A stretch of DNA of 64,000 nt from Geoglobus ahangari. Its GTDB lineage: Archaea; Halobacteriota; Archaeoglobi; Archaeoglobales; Archaeoglobaceae. How positions within the stretch are numbered: position 1 is the first letter of the stretch; every line of letters starts with the position of its first letter. The stretch covers positions 434,001-498,000 of the forward strand of contig NZ_CP011267.1 of the NCBI RefSeq assembly GCF_001006045.1, in the 5' to 3' direction. A program made the position numbers and the translations under genes. The notes under the pieces were generated by a model. The model searched no databases. It had not been told where the DNA came from and was given only the letters and a program-made list of their open reading frames with translations. This document shows positions 26,624 through 36,417 of this stretch, in pieces.

Positions 26624-27634
26624 TCAGTACCTTATCCTCGGGTCGAGCAGCGCGTATATCACGTCCACCACCAGACTTATCAGCGCAACGAAAACCGCGT
26701 AGAAAACTATGGCACCCTGAACGGAGTTGTAGTCCCTGTACTCAATCCTCTCAAGCAGGAACGTTCCCATTCCCGGCCATGAGAACGTGGACTCCGTGAG
26801 CACGGCCCCTGCGAGAAGTATGGCGAACTGCAGGCCCATGAGAGTTACCACAGGAATGAACGCGTTCTTCATCGCGTGCTTTATAACCTTCCTCTCCCTC
26901 ACACCCCTCGCCCTGTAAGCGGTTATGAAGTCCTGATTCAGGACGTCAATCAGGTTGTTCCTGAGGATCCTCGTGTAGGCCCCGGAAAGGACGATGCCGA
27001 GCGTGAGGGAGGGCAGAAGCAGGTGGAGGAGAGAGGCTTTGAGAGACTCGAGGTTCATCGTGAGGATAGAGTCGAGCACGTAAAGGCCCGTGATGTGCTC
27101 CGGAGCAAGCCCAGGAGTTATCCTCCCGCCTATCGGCAGAACCTTCATGTAGACTCCGAAAAGCATCTGGAGAAGCATCCCGAACCATGGTATGAAGAGG
27201 GTGTATGCCACGACGCTGTAGATCCTCATCCCGGCATCAACCTTGCTCCCCCTCCTGAAAGCAGCGATTGAGCCGGTGAGGACTCCGAGAAGAACGCTTA
27301 TGGTGAATCCAAATATCGTGAGCTCGAGCGTGGCCGGGAAACGATCCATTATCTCCTCAACCACTGGCCTTCTGCCCCAGATCATGGAGTTCCCGAGGTC
27401 GCCTGTGAATACGCCCTTCAGGTAGTCGATGTACTGCACAGCGAGGGGCTTGTTCAGCCCCGCCTCTTCCCTCATCCTCTCCAGAACCTCTTCCGGCACC
27501 TTCTGCCCGACCATCGCAGAAATCGGGTCTCCGGGAAGAATTCTCATGATGAAGAAAACGAGGGTCAGGAGAATCAGAACGGTCGGAATGACCATCAGCG
27601 TCCTCGTTATGATGTACGCCTTGAGGGAGGACAT
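26624..27634 (-). CDS. oppB: Oligopeptide ABC transporter permease, OppB/DppB type
   Basis: The 336-residue membrane protein has the typical N-terminus with ILPGDPISAMVG, about six transmembrane helices, and the coupling loop TAYRARGVRERKVIKHAMKN. It sits between the binding-protein gene and oppC in a standard A-B-C-D-F order. Confidence 0.93.
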   Translation of the reverse strand: MSSLKAYIITRTLMVIPTVLILLTLVFFIMRILPGDPISAMVGQKVPEEVLERMREEAGLNKPLAVQYIDYLKGVFTGDLGNSMIWGRRPVVEEIMDRFPATLELTIFGFTISVLLGVLTGSIAAFRRGSKVDAGMRIYSVVAYTLFIPWFGMLLQMLFGVYMKVLPIGGRITPGLAPEHITGLYVLDSILTMNLESLKASLLHLLLPSLTLGIVLSGAYTRILRNNLIDVLNQDFITAYRARGVRERKVIKHAMKNAFIPVVTLMGLQFAILLAGAVLTESTFSWPGMGTFLLERIEYRDYNSVQGAIVFYAVFVALISLVVDVIYALLDPRIRY

Positions 27635-27692
27635 GGTTCTGATTCAAAAAGTCAGAATAAAAAGCTATTTGTTAACAAAAAATAATAAAAAT

Positions 27693-29303
27693 TTAGGATA
27701 TGTCCAGCAGGTAGTACCTGAAGATCATCGTCGGGTCGAGCGTTATGCCCTTGACGTTGTCCTTCGCAACGACCGTGAGCTTGCCCTGCACCAGCGGAAT
27801 TATTGGCGCATCCTCAGCAAGCTTCTGCTGGATCTGCTTGTAGAGCTCCTCCCTCTCCTGCATCGACGTGGCCTTTGATGCGTCCTCGATCAGCTTGTCC
27901 ATCTCCTCATCTGCATACGGATATCCGAGCCAGTTGTTGGCGGTGCTCTTCAGGAACGGTGCGGTGTAGTCATCCGGATCGAGGTAGTCGGGGTACCAGC
28001 CGAAGAGAGATGCCATCATCGCAGACTTCCTCGCGTAGTCAACGTACGTCGACCACTCAGCACTCTTGAGCTCGACCTCGATCATTCCGGTCTTCTCGAG
28101 CTGCGCCTTCAGAACCTGAGCGAGATCCTTCTCGGTGTCACCGTAATGGGTGGGCGTCCACCAGAGTTCGAGCTTGAGCTTGTTGTCCTCGCTGTAGCCA
28201 GCCTGTGTGAGGAGCTGCCTTGCGAGGTCTATGTTGCCGTCGCCGTACTTGTCCTTGAACGCATCAATGTGGCTCCACATTCCGTTTGGAACGAGGGAGT
28301 AGAGCGGCTCCATCGTGCCCATGTAGACCTTGTTGATTATATCCTGCCTGTCTATGGCTGCGGCTATTGCCTGCCTGACGAGCTTGTTCTTGGTCGGGAA
28401 GTCGGTGTTCTCGTTGCCGTTCAGGACGAGGTACCTGATGAAACCACCCGGCGCCTCGATGACCTGCAGTCCCTCCTTGCCCTTCAGCGACTGGATGTCC
28501 ACAGGCGAGAGAGTTCTCCAGGCGATGTCGACCTCTCCCCTCTCGAGCGCGAGCCTCAAAGTCGTGGCGTCCTTGTAGAACTTCACAACGACCCTGTCCA
28601 CCTTGGGCTTCTCACCGAAGAAGTTCTCGTTGGTCTCGAGGATCAGCTCCTGATCCCTCACCCACTCAACGATCTTGTACGGCCCGACCCCTCCGGCAGT
28701 CTGGTCGGGGTCAATTGCGTCGGGCTTGTAGTCCGGATGCACCGGGAAGTAGGGTGGCGTTGCCGTGAGGGCGAGGAAGTACGACACCGGCTTCTTCAGC
28801 GTGAACTTGACCGTGTACTGATCCACAGCCTCCACGTTCTCAACGAAGTCGGTCACGAGCCATGACGGATCTCCCTGAAGCTCCATGACCCTCTTTATGC
28901 TCCTGACAACGTCCTCTGCCGTGCATGGAGTTCCATCAGCAAACTTCAGATCCTTCCTCAGGTGGAAGATGTAGACCTTGCCCCCGTCCTGCACCTCGTA
29001 GCTCTCAGCCAGGAACGGCTCGAGCTCGGTTGTTCCGGGCTTGTACCTCATCAGTCCGCCCATTATGTTGTTCATCACTTCCCACGTGTAGAAGTCGTAA
29101 GCGTTTGCAGGATCGAGGTCGGTGATCTTGTCGGTTACACCTATGGTGATCGTCTTCATCTCAGCCTTCGGAGCCTCTGTGGCCTTTTGCTCTGGAGTGG
29201 GCGTGGCAGTCGCCTTCGGGGCCTCCTGCTTCTCTCCGGCACAGCCCGCAAACAGCAGTACCAGAAGCAGAAGACCCACTACCAAAACCTTGTGCCTTGC
29301 CAT
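27693..29303 (-). CDS. oppA: Oligopeptide ABC transporter substrate-binding lipoprotein
   Basis: The 536-residue extracellular protein has a lipobox (LLLFAGCAGEK), a Thr/Pro/Glu-rich linker of about 30 residues, and the family 5 solute-binding domain. That domain includes FLAESYEVQDGGKVYIFHLRK-like and KFADGTPCTAEDVV segments. It captures peptides or similar ligands for the OppBCDF transporter. It is the first gene of the operon. The 124-bp gap upstream contains an AT-rich promoter-like region. Confidence 0.93.
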   Translation of the reverse strand: MARHKVLVVGLLLLVLLFAGCAGEKQEAPKATATPTPEQKATEAPKAEMKTITIGVTDKITDLDPANAYDFYTWEVMNNIMGGLMRYKPGTTELEPFLAESYEVQDGGKVYIFHLRKDLKFADGTPCTAEDVVRSIKRVMELQGDPSWLVTDFVENVEAVDQYTVKFTLKKPVSYFLALTATPPYFPVHPDYKPDAIDPDQTAGGVGPYKIVEWVRDQELILETNENFFGEKPKVDRVVVKFYKDATTLRLALERGEVDIAWRTLSPVDIQSLKGKEGLQVIEAPGGFIRYLVLNGNENTDFPTKNKLVRQAIAAAIDRQDIINKVYMGTMEPLYSLVPNGMWSHIDAFKDKYGDGNIDLARQLLTQAGYSEDNKLKLELWWTPTHYGDTEKDLAQVLKAQLEKTGMIEVELKSAEWSTYVDYARKSAMMASLFGWYPDYLDPDDYTAPFLKSTANNWLGYPYADEEMDKLIEDASKATSMQEREELYKQIQQKLAEDAPIIPLVQGKLTVVAKDNVKGITLDPTMIFRYYLLDIS

Positions 29304-29427
29304 GTCTTAACGTAAACTGAGGAATATATTTAATTTACCCAATTTCGAACCGGCCATTCAAAGGTCTGAAGGCTTTAAATTAAGCGCTGCTCGAAAACTG
29401 TGCGGCTGCTGGGATAGAAAAGGTGTT

Positions 29428-30597
29428 TCAGAGCCTCTTCTTGAACTCGGATGGCAGCTTCAGGATGCTCGCAAGTCCGATGAGGTTCTCCTTGCTTATC
29501 AATCCGTCGGCCACCTCTTTAAGCGCGTCCTTGGCGTTGAACGCTATCCCCAGACCTGCTCTCTCTATCATTATCCTGTCGTTTGCCCCGTCACCAACAG
29601 CGACTATGTTCTCCCTCCTTATCCCCTCCTTCCTCGCGATCTCCTCGATTATCCTCGCCTTCTCCTCGGCAGTTATGACTTTGCCCTTTATCCTGCCTGT
29701 GAGCTTCCCATCCTTTATCTCCAGCTCGTTTCCGAATGCGTAGTCAAGGCCGAGCTCGTTCTTCAGCTTCTCGGTGAAGTACGTGAACCCCCCGCTCACA
29801 AGGGCGACCTTGTAACCGGCTTTTTTCAGGCTCTCGATGAGCTCCTTCGCTCCCTCGGTTAGCTTTATCTGGTCGTATATTTTCTCCATGACCTCAACGG
29901 GCAGGCCTTCGAGGAGCTTCACCCTCTCCCTCAGCGCTGTCTCAAAGTCTATCTCCCCGTTCATCGCCTTGCTGGTCAGCTCCCTTACCTCGTCCTCCAC
30001 CCCCGCCATTTTCGCCAGCTCGTCAATGATTTCCGCGTCGATGAGAGTGGAGTCCATGTCGAAGACTATCAGCCTCTTCTCCTCCTTCGCTATGCCGTAG
30101 GGCTGGATCACGACGTCAAGCCCTGTCTGCTCGATCTCCTCCTTCAGCCTTCTCTTGACCTCCTCGACGTCTGCATCCCTCATGTCCACCTCGATGGATA
30201 TTGAGATGAGCTGATCTCTCGCAGTCAGGGTGGTTTTCTCGATGTTCACGCCGTGAGAGTAGAGGATTCTCGAGACGTCCCTGACTATCCCGACCCTGTC
30301 CTTGCCTATGACCGTTATGACGTACCTTCTCTTCTCCTTCTGGTCGGTCTTTTCAAAGGGGGAGAGGTGAACGTGAACTCCAATCTCCTCAGCCACCCTC
30401 TCCAGCCTCTCGCGGATCTCGTCAACGCTCAGCGTGCAGCCGGAGATGTCGCCGACTATGAACATCGTGAATATTCCCTGAATCACGTTCTGCTCTATGT
30501 CCACAATGTTTATGTTCGCCTCCGCTAAGACCTCGGTTATCCTGAAAACTATCCCGGGCCTGTCCACGCCGAAGACGGAGACTGCTAACAGCTCCAC
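29428..30597 (-). CDS. serB: Phosphoserine phosphatase with two ACT domains
   Basis: This enzyme makes serine from phosphoserine. Two ACT domains (about residues 1-85 and 90-170) precede a HAD domain with VFDMDSTLID (nucleophile), ALVSGGFTYF and VGDGANDRIMIERAG. ACT domains usually bind amino acids, so feedback control by serine is likely. The start codon is GTG. It is divergent from the hdrA operon, with a 129-bp AT-rich gap between them. Confidence 0.93.
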   Translation of the reverse strand: MELLAVSVFGVDRPGIVFRITEVLAEANINIVDIEQNVIQGIFTMFIVGDISGCTLSVDEIRERLERVAEEIGVHVHLSPFEKTDQKEKRRYVITVIGKDRVGIVRDVSRILYSHGVNIEKTTLTARDQLISISIEVDMRDADVEEVKRRLKEEIEQTGLDVVIQPYGIAKEEKRLIVFDMDSTLIDAEIIDELAKMAGVEDEVRELTSKAMNGEIDFETALRERVKLLEGLPVEVMEKIYDQIKLTEGAKELIESLKKAGYKVALVSGGFTYFTEKLKNELGLDYAFGNELEIKDGKLTGRIKGKVITAEEKARIIEEIARKEGIRRENIVAVGDGANDRIMIERAGLGIAFNAKDALKEVADGLISKENLIGLASILKLPSEFKKRL

Positions 30598-30726
30598 AGC
30601 ATAACTTAAATCCAGGATTTAAGAACGTTTTCTAAGGTCAGCAAGTTTTTGCAGCCAAAATCATAAACAAGAAAGATTAAAAATTCTCGAAATTTAATCT
30701 TGACCAATAGCGATAATGGTGTCACC

Positions 30727-33066
30727 ATGAGGGTGGGTGTATTCGTCTGTCACTGCGGTTTAAACATCGCAAGGGTCGTTGACGTTAATGAGGTAACCGA
30801 GTACGCAAAAACCCTGCCTGACGTCGCCTACGCGACGGACATAAAGTACAGCTGCTCGGACAGCGGGCAGGAGGAGATAATCCAAGCCATAAAGGATCAC
30901 AACCTCGATGCGATTGTTGTCGCAGCCTGCAGTCCGAAGCTGCACGAGGTCACGTTCAGGAAGGCCGCGATGAGGGCTGGCCTAAACCCGTACATGGTCG
31001 TCATGGCCAACATCAGGGAGCAGTGCTCGTGGGTTCATCAGGAGAGGCCGAAGGCAGCCACTGCAAAGGCAAAGGATCTCGTGAGGATGGCTGTGGCGAG
31101 TGCGAGAGCCCTCGAACCCCTCTCGAGAAGGCAGACCGACGTGAAGAGGGCTGTGGCGGTCATAGGAGGAGGAGTTGCAGGAATAGAGGCGGCGCTGAAC
31201 ATAGCCGATGCGGGGATAAAGGTGTACCTCATAGAGAAGGCCCCGACAATCGGCGGGCACATGGCCACCCTGAACGAGGTTTTTCCGACAAACGACTGCT
31301 CCATCTGCATCCTCGCCCCGAAGATGAGCGAGGCCCTGAACCACGAGAACATTGAGGTCATCACAAACGCGGAGCTGAAGGACTTCGAGGGGCATGTGGG
31401 CAACTTCAGGCTGAAGATCATCAAGCACCCGAGGTATGTTGACGAGAGCAAGTGCAAGGGCTGCATTGACGACTGCAGCTCGGTCTGCCCGGTAGAGGTG
31501 CCGAACGAGTTCGACTACACCATAGGCACGAGGAAGGCAATATACCTCCCAATCCCGCAGTCAACCCCGCTCTACGCGGCAATAGACTGGCAGCACTGCA
31601 TAGGCTGCAGGCTCTGCGAGAAGGCCTGCGAGCCAGAGGCAATAGACTTCGAGCAGAAGCCGGAGGAGATCGAGATAGAGGTTGGGGCCGTCATCGTTGC
31701 CACAGGATACAAACCCTTTGACGCGAGAAGGAAGGAGGAGTACGGATACGGGATATACAAGAACGTTATCACGTCTCTCGAGCTTGAAAGGCTACTCTCA
31801 GCCAGCGGGCCTACACTCGGGGAGCTTCTCAGGCCTTCAGACTCGTCCGTGCCAAAGAGGATTGCGTTCATCCAGTGCGTTGGCAGCAGAGATGAGAAGA
31901 CGAACAAGTATTGCTCAAGGGTCTGCTGCATGGCAAGCCTGAAGAACGCGTTTGCGATAAAGGAGAGGTACCCTGATGCGGAGATCACGGTGTTCTACAT
32001 AGACATCAGGGCATACGGGAGGATGTACGAGGAGTTCTACACGAGAACGCAGGAGAAGGGTATCAGGTTCATCAGGGCGAGGGTGGGGGAGATATACGAG
32101 AAGGATGACGGGACGCTTGTTCTGAGCTACGAGAACACCCTCCTCGGAGAGGTGTTTGAGGAGGAGTTCGATCTCGTCGTGCTTTCCATCGGGATGGAGG
32201 GGAACACGGAAGTTGCGAAGAAGCTCGGCATCTCCGTTGGAGAGGACGGTTTCTACGAGGTGGCGCATCCAAAGCTCAGGCCGGCTGAGACGGACGTGAA
32301 GGGAATATTCCTTGCGGGCACTGCGAGTGGGCCCAAGGACATTCAGGACAGCGTGGCTTCAGCAGGCCTTGCCGCGGCGAAGGCAATGGAGCTGATAGTG
32401 AGGGGACAGGCTGAGTTCGACCCTTACAACGCATACGTGGATCAGGACAAGTGCATTGGATGCGGGGTTTGTGTGAGCGTTTGCAACTTCAACGCGGCGT
32501 TCATGGAGGGCAAGAAGGCGAAGATTGATCCAAATGCATGCGTGATGTGTGGTGTCTGCGTAGCCTCATGCCCTGCCGATGCAATAGACATGGGGTTCTT
32601 CAAGGAGGAGGCAATCGTCTCCGCGATAGATGCTCTCGCTGAGGAAAAGAGCATGGAGCCCCTCGTTCTCGCATTCGCCTGTCACTACTGCAGCTACGGC
32701 GCGGCAGATCTTGCAGGTACGACCAAGGTTCAGTACGAACCCAACATCAGGATAATAAGGACCCTCTGCTCCGGGAGGGTTGACCCGGAGTGGATTCTGA
32801 GGGCGCTGAAGAAGGGGATTGATGGCGTCATCGTCTCCGGTTGCAGGCTCGGGGAGTGCCACTTCAAGGTCGGCAACTACCACGCAAAGGACAGGGTGGA
32901 GGCGATAAAGAAGGCTCTGGAGGAGGTCGGCATAAACCCCGAGAGGGTCACGGCGATCTGGCACTCGGCAGGAGAGGCAAGCGGGATTGCAGAGGACTTC
33001 AACAACTTCGTCGAGAAGCTGAGGGAGCTCGGGCCAATAGAGGAAGAGGTGAGGAGAAATGGTTGA
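30727..33066 (+). CDS. hdrA: Heterodisulfide reductase subunit A fused to an MvhD-like domain
   Basis: The protein has about 779 residues. It begins with the N-terminal iron-sulfur domain (FVCHCGLNIARVVD) followed by a thioredoxin-reductase-like FAD domain (AVIGGGVAGIEAAL). Inserted and C-terminal ferredoxin motifs are CIGCRLCEKAC, CIGCGVCVSVC and CVMCGVCVASCP. The last ~140 residues match MvhD (FACHYCSYGAADLAG, GCRLGECHFKVGN), the 2Fe-2S subunit that links hydrogenase to HdrA. HdrA carries out flavin-based electron bifurcation. The ATG at 30727 follows a GGTG site. It overlaps the polyferredoxin gene by 8 bp. Confidence 0.93.
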   Translation: MRVGVFVCHCGLNIARVVDVNEVTEYAKTLPDVAYATDIKYSCSDSGQEEIIQAIKDHNLDAIVVAACSPKLHEVTFRKAAMRAGLNPYMVVMANIREQCSWVHQERPKAATAKAKDLVRMAVASARALEPLSRRQTDVKRAVAVIGGGVAGIEAALNIADAGIKVYLIEKAPTIGGHMATLNEVFPTNDCSICILAPKMSEALNHENIEVITNAELKDFEGHVGNFRLKIIKHPRYVDESKCKGCIDDCSSVCPVEVPNEFDYTIGTRKAIYLPIPQSTPLYAAIDWQHCIGCRLCEKACEPEAIDFEQKPEEIEIEVGAVIVATGYKPFDARRKEEYGYGIYKNVITSLELERLLSASGPTLGELLRPSDSSVPKRIAFIQCVGSRDEKTNKYCSRVCCMASLKNAFAIKERYPDAEITVFYIDIRAYGRMYEEFYTRTQEKGIRFIRARVGEIYEKDDGTLVLSYENTLLGEVFEEEFDLVVLSIGMEGNTEVAKKLGISVGEDGFYEVAHPKLRPAETDVKGIFLAGTASGPKDIQDSVASAGLAAAKAMELIVRGQAEFDPYNAYVDQDKCIGCGVCVSVCNFNAAFMEGKKAKIDPNACVMCGVCVASCPADAIDMGFFKEEAIVSAIDALAEEKSMEPLVLAFACHYCSYGAADLAGTTKVQYEPNIRIIRTLCSGRVDPEWILRALKKGIDGVIVSGCRLGECHFKVGNYHAKDRVEAIKKALEEVGINPERVTAIWHSAGEASGIAEDFNNFVEKLRELGPIEEEVRRNG

Positions 33067-34360
33067 GAGAGACGTCGACATGGTTGACGAGACCAAGTTC
33101 AAGTACATACAGAGGGCTAAGGGGGAGACGAGAGAACTCATATACGACTACAAGGTCTGCAACGGCTGCGGGATATGCGTTTACGCCTGCCCCGTCAATG
33201 CGATAGAGCTCGGGCCAGTGCACGACATAGCTATAGGCCTCGAGATGCCTCCCGTGACGATAGACCACACGAAGTGCGCTTACTGTGGAATCTGCTACGC
33301 TCTCTGCCCATTCAACGCCTACGAGTTCTACATAAACGGTGAAAAGGTTGAGAAGGATCAGCTTCCCCTCTCCCCGGTCGGATTCACCGAAATAGACTAC
33401 GAGAAGTGCACCGACTGTACGCTCTGCTACAAGGCCTGTCCCGAGGATGCGATAACGAGGACCGTGAAGATCACGAGGGATCAGATCCCTGAGAGGAACG
33501 AGGGCGCTGAGGGGAAGGTGATCATAGACAGGGAGAAGTGCAACCTCTGCGGGATATGCGCGGAGTTCTGCGAGGTATTCAAGATGGTCGAGCGCGAGCC
33601 GGGGCCGACGAACCCAATGCCATACGAGGACATTCTGCTCGACGAGAGCACATGCGACTACTGCAAGCTCTGCGAGGACGTGTGCCCGGAGAAGGCAATA
33701 ACTGTCGAGGGCGGGAAGAGGCTCGACTTCAAGCTCGAGAAGCTTGCTGACGTTGTTGTTGACAACGAGAAGTGCTCATACTGCGCTTACTGCGAGGCCG
33801 TCTGCCCATACGATGCGATCAAGACCACGAAGCCGATGGACGGAGAGCTCTTCCTGTACGAGCCCAGGATGTACCGCTGCGACCCCGTTGGTTGTGGGGC
33901 CTGCATAAAGATCTGCAACCACAACAAGGTGTGGTACGTCTCCGAGGATCAGGGGAGGGTGCACTTCAACGCCCAGCACTGCATTTACTGCGGTGCATGC
34001 GAGAACGCCTGCCCGTATGACCTGATAGGCGTGGAGAGAAAGGAGTACTACACGAAGGAGAACGTGTCGTGGGAGCCGTGGGTTGAATCATGGCACGAGG
34101 CGCTGAAAAGGGTCGTGGAGAAGCGGAGAGCTGAGGAGCCGGAGAGGAAGCTGTACAGAGAAGAGCTGAGAGGAGAGGTGGAAGAGGAGGAGCTCACGCC
34201 AAAGAAGGTTGATGCTGAGGCGCTGAGGGAGATAGAGGAGAGGCTGAAGGTTGTGGAGGAGGTTTTGAAGAAGGCCTACGTCAGGAGGGCGATCGAGAAG
34301 GGCAACATAGAAGCATTTATAAAAGGCATCAGGAAGGCAGTGGGCGAGAAGGGCAGGTGA
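33059..34360 (+). CDS. Polyferredoxin with eight 4Fe-4S motifs (FwdF/MvhB-like)
   Basis: This 433-residue protein has eight four-cysteine cluster motifs, beginning with CNGCGICVYACP and ending with CIYCGACENACP. The seventh has a wider first spacing (CDPVGCGACIKIC). A charged, probably coiled C-terminal tail of about 90 residues follows. It resembles FwdF, the electron-distributing subunit of formylmethanofuran dehydrogenase. It is co-transcribed with the HdrA-MvhD fusion and probably wires it to other ferredoxin-dependent enzymes. Confidence 0.9.
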   Translation: MVERDVDMVDETKFKYIQRAKGETRELIYDYKVCNGCGICVYACPVNAIELGPVHDIAIGLEMPPVTIDHTKCAYCGICYALCPFNAYEFYINGEKVEKDQLPLSPVGFTEIDYEKCTDCTLCYKACPEDAITRTVKITRDQIPERNEGAEGKVIIDREKCNLCGICAEFCEVFKMVEREPGPTNPMPYEDILLDESTCDYCKLCEDVCPEKAITVEGGKRLDFKLEKLADVVVDNEKCSYCAYCEAVCPYDAIKTTKPMDGELFLYEPRMYRCDPVGCGACIKICNHNKVWYVSEDQGRVHFNAQHCIYCGACENACPYDLIGVERKEYYTKENVSWEPWVESWHEALKRVVEKRRAEEPERKLYREELRGEVEEEELTPKKVDAEALREIEERLKVVEEVLKKAYVRRAIEKGNIEAFIKGIRKAVGEKGR

Positions 34361-34364
34361 TGCA

Positions 34365-35567
34365 ATGCACCTCACAAGGATAAGGGGCAGCAGGAGCCTG
34401 AAGCTCAGCGGAAAGAAGATTGTTCTCGGAGTTACTGGCAGCATAGCGGCAATCGAAGCCGTGAAGCTTGCGAGAGAGCTTGTGAGGAGAGGGGCTGAAG
34501 TGCACGCGGTTATGAGTGAGGCCGCGCAGAAGATAATCCACCCCTACGCCCTTGAGTTCGCCACGGACAACAGAGTGGTCACCGAGATCACGGGCATGAT
34601 AGAGCACGTGGAGTTTCTCGGCGTTGATGGGAGCGCAGACCTCCTCCTGATCGCCCCGGCAACCGCAAACACCATAGCAAAGATTGCTGCAGGCATAGAC
34701 GACACGCCCGTAACCACCATGGCCACCACAGCCCTCGGCTCCGGGAAGAGCATCATTATCGCTCCAGCGATGCACGAGAGCATGATAAACAACCCCGCAG
34801 TTGTTAAGGCCATTGAAAAGCTGAAGAGGGCGGGAGTGGAGTTCGTTGAGCCGAGGTACGAGGAGGGGAAGGCAAAGTTCCCGGAGATCGAGAAGATCTG
34901 CCTTCAGGTCGAGAGAAGGCTTTACGAAAGGGATCTTGAGGGCAGAAAGGTTGTGGTCACCGCAGGCCCAACGATGGAGTTCCTCGACCCGATCAGGTAC
35001 ATCACCAACAGGAGCAGCGGGAAGATGGGGTACGAGATAGCCCTCGAGTTCTGGAGAAGGGGTGCGAGGGTCACGCTCATCACGTCAAAACCACCTGCCT
35101 TCGATCTGCCGGATTTTGAGGTTGTGAGAGTCATTTCCGTTAAGGACATGCTTGATGCGAGCCTTAATGCTGTGAGAGATGCCGACGTTTTCGTCTCCTC
35201 TGCAGCCGCGGCGGACTTCACCATGGACATGAAGAACAGCAAGATAAAGACCGCCGAAAAGCTTACCCTCGAGCTTGTTGCGGCTCCAAAGGTTCTGAGA
35301 GAGGTGAGAAAGGTCTTCGACGGGAAGGTGATAGCCTTCAAGGCTGAGACTGGCGTTAGCGATGAGGAGCTCGAGAGGATTGCAAGGGAGAAGATGCAGA
35401 CGGACAGGGCGGAGATGATAGTGGCAAACGACGTCCTGAACATTGGGATGGGGACAGAGGATACGAGGGTGCTCATCATCACATCCCAGCGAAAGCTCTG
35501 GATTGAGGGCGGGAAGCAGGAGGTGGCAGAGAGAATAGTGGACTACTTCGTCAGAGACTGCCTATGA
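34365..35567 (+). CDS. coaBC: Phosphopantothenoylcysteine decarboxylase/synthetase
   Basis: This bifunctional enzyme of coenzyme A synthesis has an N-terminal flavoprotein decarboxylase domain (VLGVTGSIAAIEAVKLAREL) and the PxMHExMxxNPA-like segment APAMHESMINNPAV. The C-terminal CTP-dependent synthetase domain has VTAGPTMEFLDPIRYITNRS. The 400-residue length is standard. It starts 4 bp after the polyferredoxin stop and overlaps the pantoate kinase gene by 4 bp. Confidence 0.95.
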   Translation: MHLTRIRGSRSLKLSGKKIVLGVTGSIAAIEAVKLARELVRRGAEVHAVMSEAAQKIIHPYALEFATDNRVVTEITGMIEHVEFLGVDGSADLLLIAPATANTIAKIAAGIDDTPVTTMATTALGSGKSIIIAPAMHESMINNPAVVKAIEKLKRAGVEFVEPRYEEGKAKFPEIEKICLQVERRLYERDLEGRKVVVTAGPTMEFLDPIRYITNRSSGKMGYEIALEFWRRGARVTLITSKPPAFDLPDFEVVRVISVKDMLDASLNAVRDADVFVSSAAAADFTMDMKNSKIKTAEKLTLELVAAPKVLREVRKVFDGKVIAFKAETGVSDEELERIAREKMQTDRAEMIVANDVLNIGMGTEDTRVLIITSQRKLWIEGGKQEVAERIVDYFVRDCL

Positions 35568-36376
35568 CCTTCGTTTCGGCAAGCATAACCGCCATTTTCT
35601 CCACAAAGATCGACAGAGACCCCAAGAAAGCGGGCTCATACGGAGTGGGGTTCACCGTAGACATGGGTGTTGAGGCGAGGGCTTCTGAAAAAAATGGCGT
35701 GTTCCTGAACGGAGAGAGGGTGAGCTTTCCGACTGTCGAGCACGTGCTGGAGAGGCTTGGGGGAAAGGGGGTCGACCTAAGAACGCGCCTGCCAGTTTCC
35801 TGCGGTTTTGGAGTCAGCGGCGCGTCTGCTCTCGCCACGGCTGTGGAGATAAGCCTGCAGAAGGGGCTGAACCTCCCGTTCTTCAGGCTTGCCGATATAG
35901 CTCACGAGGCCGAGGTTGTTAACCGCACGGGGCTTGGAGACGTGGTGACCCAGAGCTTTGGCGGGATTGTGGCGAGGGTCAGACCGGGAAGCCCGTCAAA
36001 ATCGAGGGTGGAGAGGTTTCTGAGCAGGGCTGAGGTGGACTTCCTCGTTCTCGGCCAGATGCCCACCAAGGAGGTTCTCGGAGACGAGGTCAAGAGGAGG
36101 AGCATAAATCAGGCGGGTAAAAAGCGCCTCAAGGAATTCCTCAAAAAGCCGAGCCTCGAAAACCTCTTCGTTCAGGCCAAGAAATTCTCACTCGAGTCGG
36201 GGCTTGCAGATGATGAGATAGTGGACGTAATTGAGGCCGTGGAGAGTAGAGGTGGGCTTGCGAGCATGGTGATGCTCGGCAGAAGCGTGTTTGCACTGAA
36301 CGGAAAGGGGGCCTTCGAGGAGTTTGGTGGAGATTCCTTCAGCGCGAGAATCACAGGCTGCTCCGTCAGGCTCTGA
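35564..36376 (+). CDS. Pantoate kinase (archaeal GHMP kinase)
   Basis: Archaea make phosphopantothenate by phosphorylating pantoate first. This 270-residue protein has the GHMP-type phosphate loop PVSCGFGVSGASALATAV and matches the archaeal pantoate kinase family. Translational coupling to coaBC (ATGA overlap) supports the CoA-pathway role strongly. Phosphopantothenate synthetase, the step between them, is not in this window. Confidence 0.9.
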   Translation: MTFVSASITAIFSTKIDRDPKKAGSYGVGFTVDMGVEARASEKNGVFLNGERVSFPTVEHVLERLGGKGVDLRTRLPVSCGFGVSGASALATAVEISLQKGLNLPFFRLADIAHEAEVVNRTGLGDVVTQSFGGIVARVRPGSPSKSRVERFLSRAEVDFLVLGQMPTKEVLGDEVKRRSINQAGKKRLKEFLKKPSLENLFVQAKKFSLESGLADDEIVDVIEAVESRGGLASMVMLGRSVFALNGKGAFEEFGGDSFSARITGCSVRL

Positions 36377-36417
36377 CGCCGTTTAATTTATATTCTTCGA
36401 ACTTCAAACTTCTGGGT

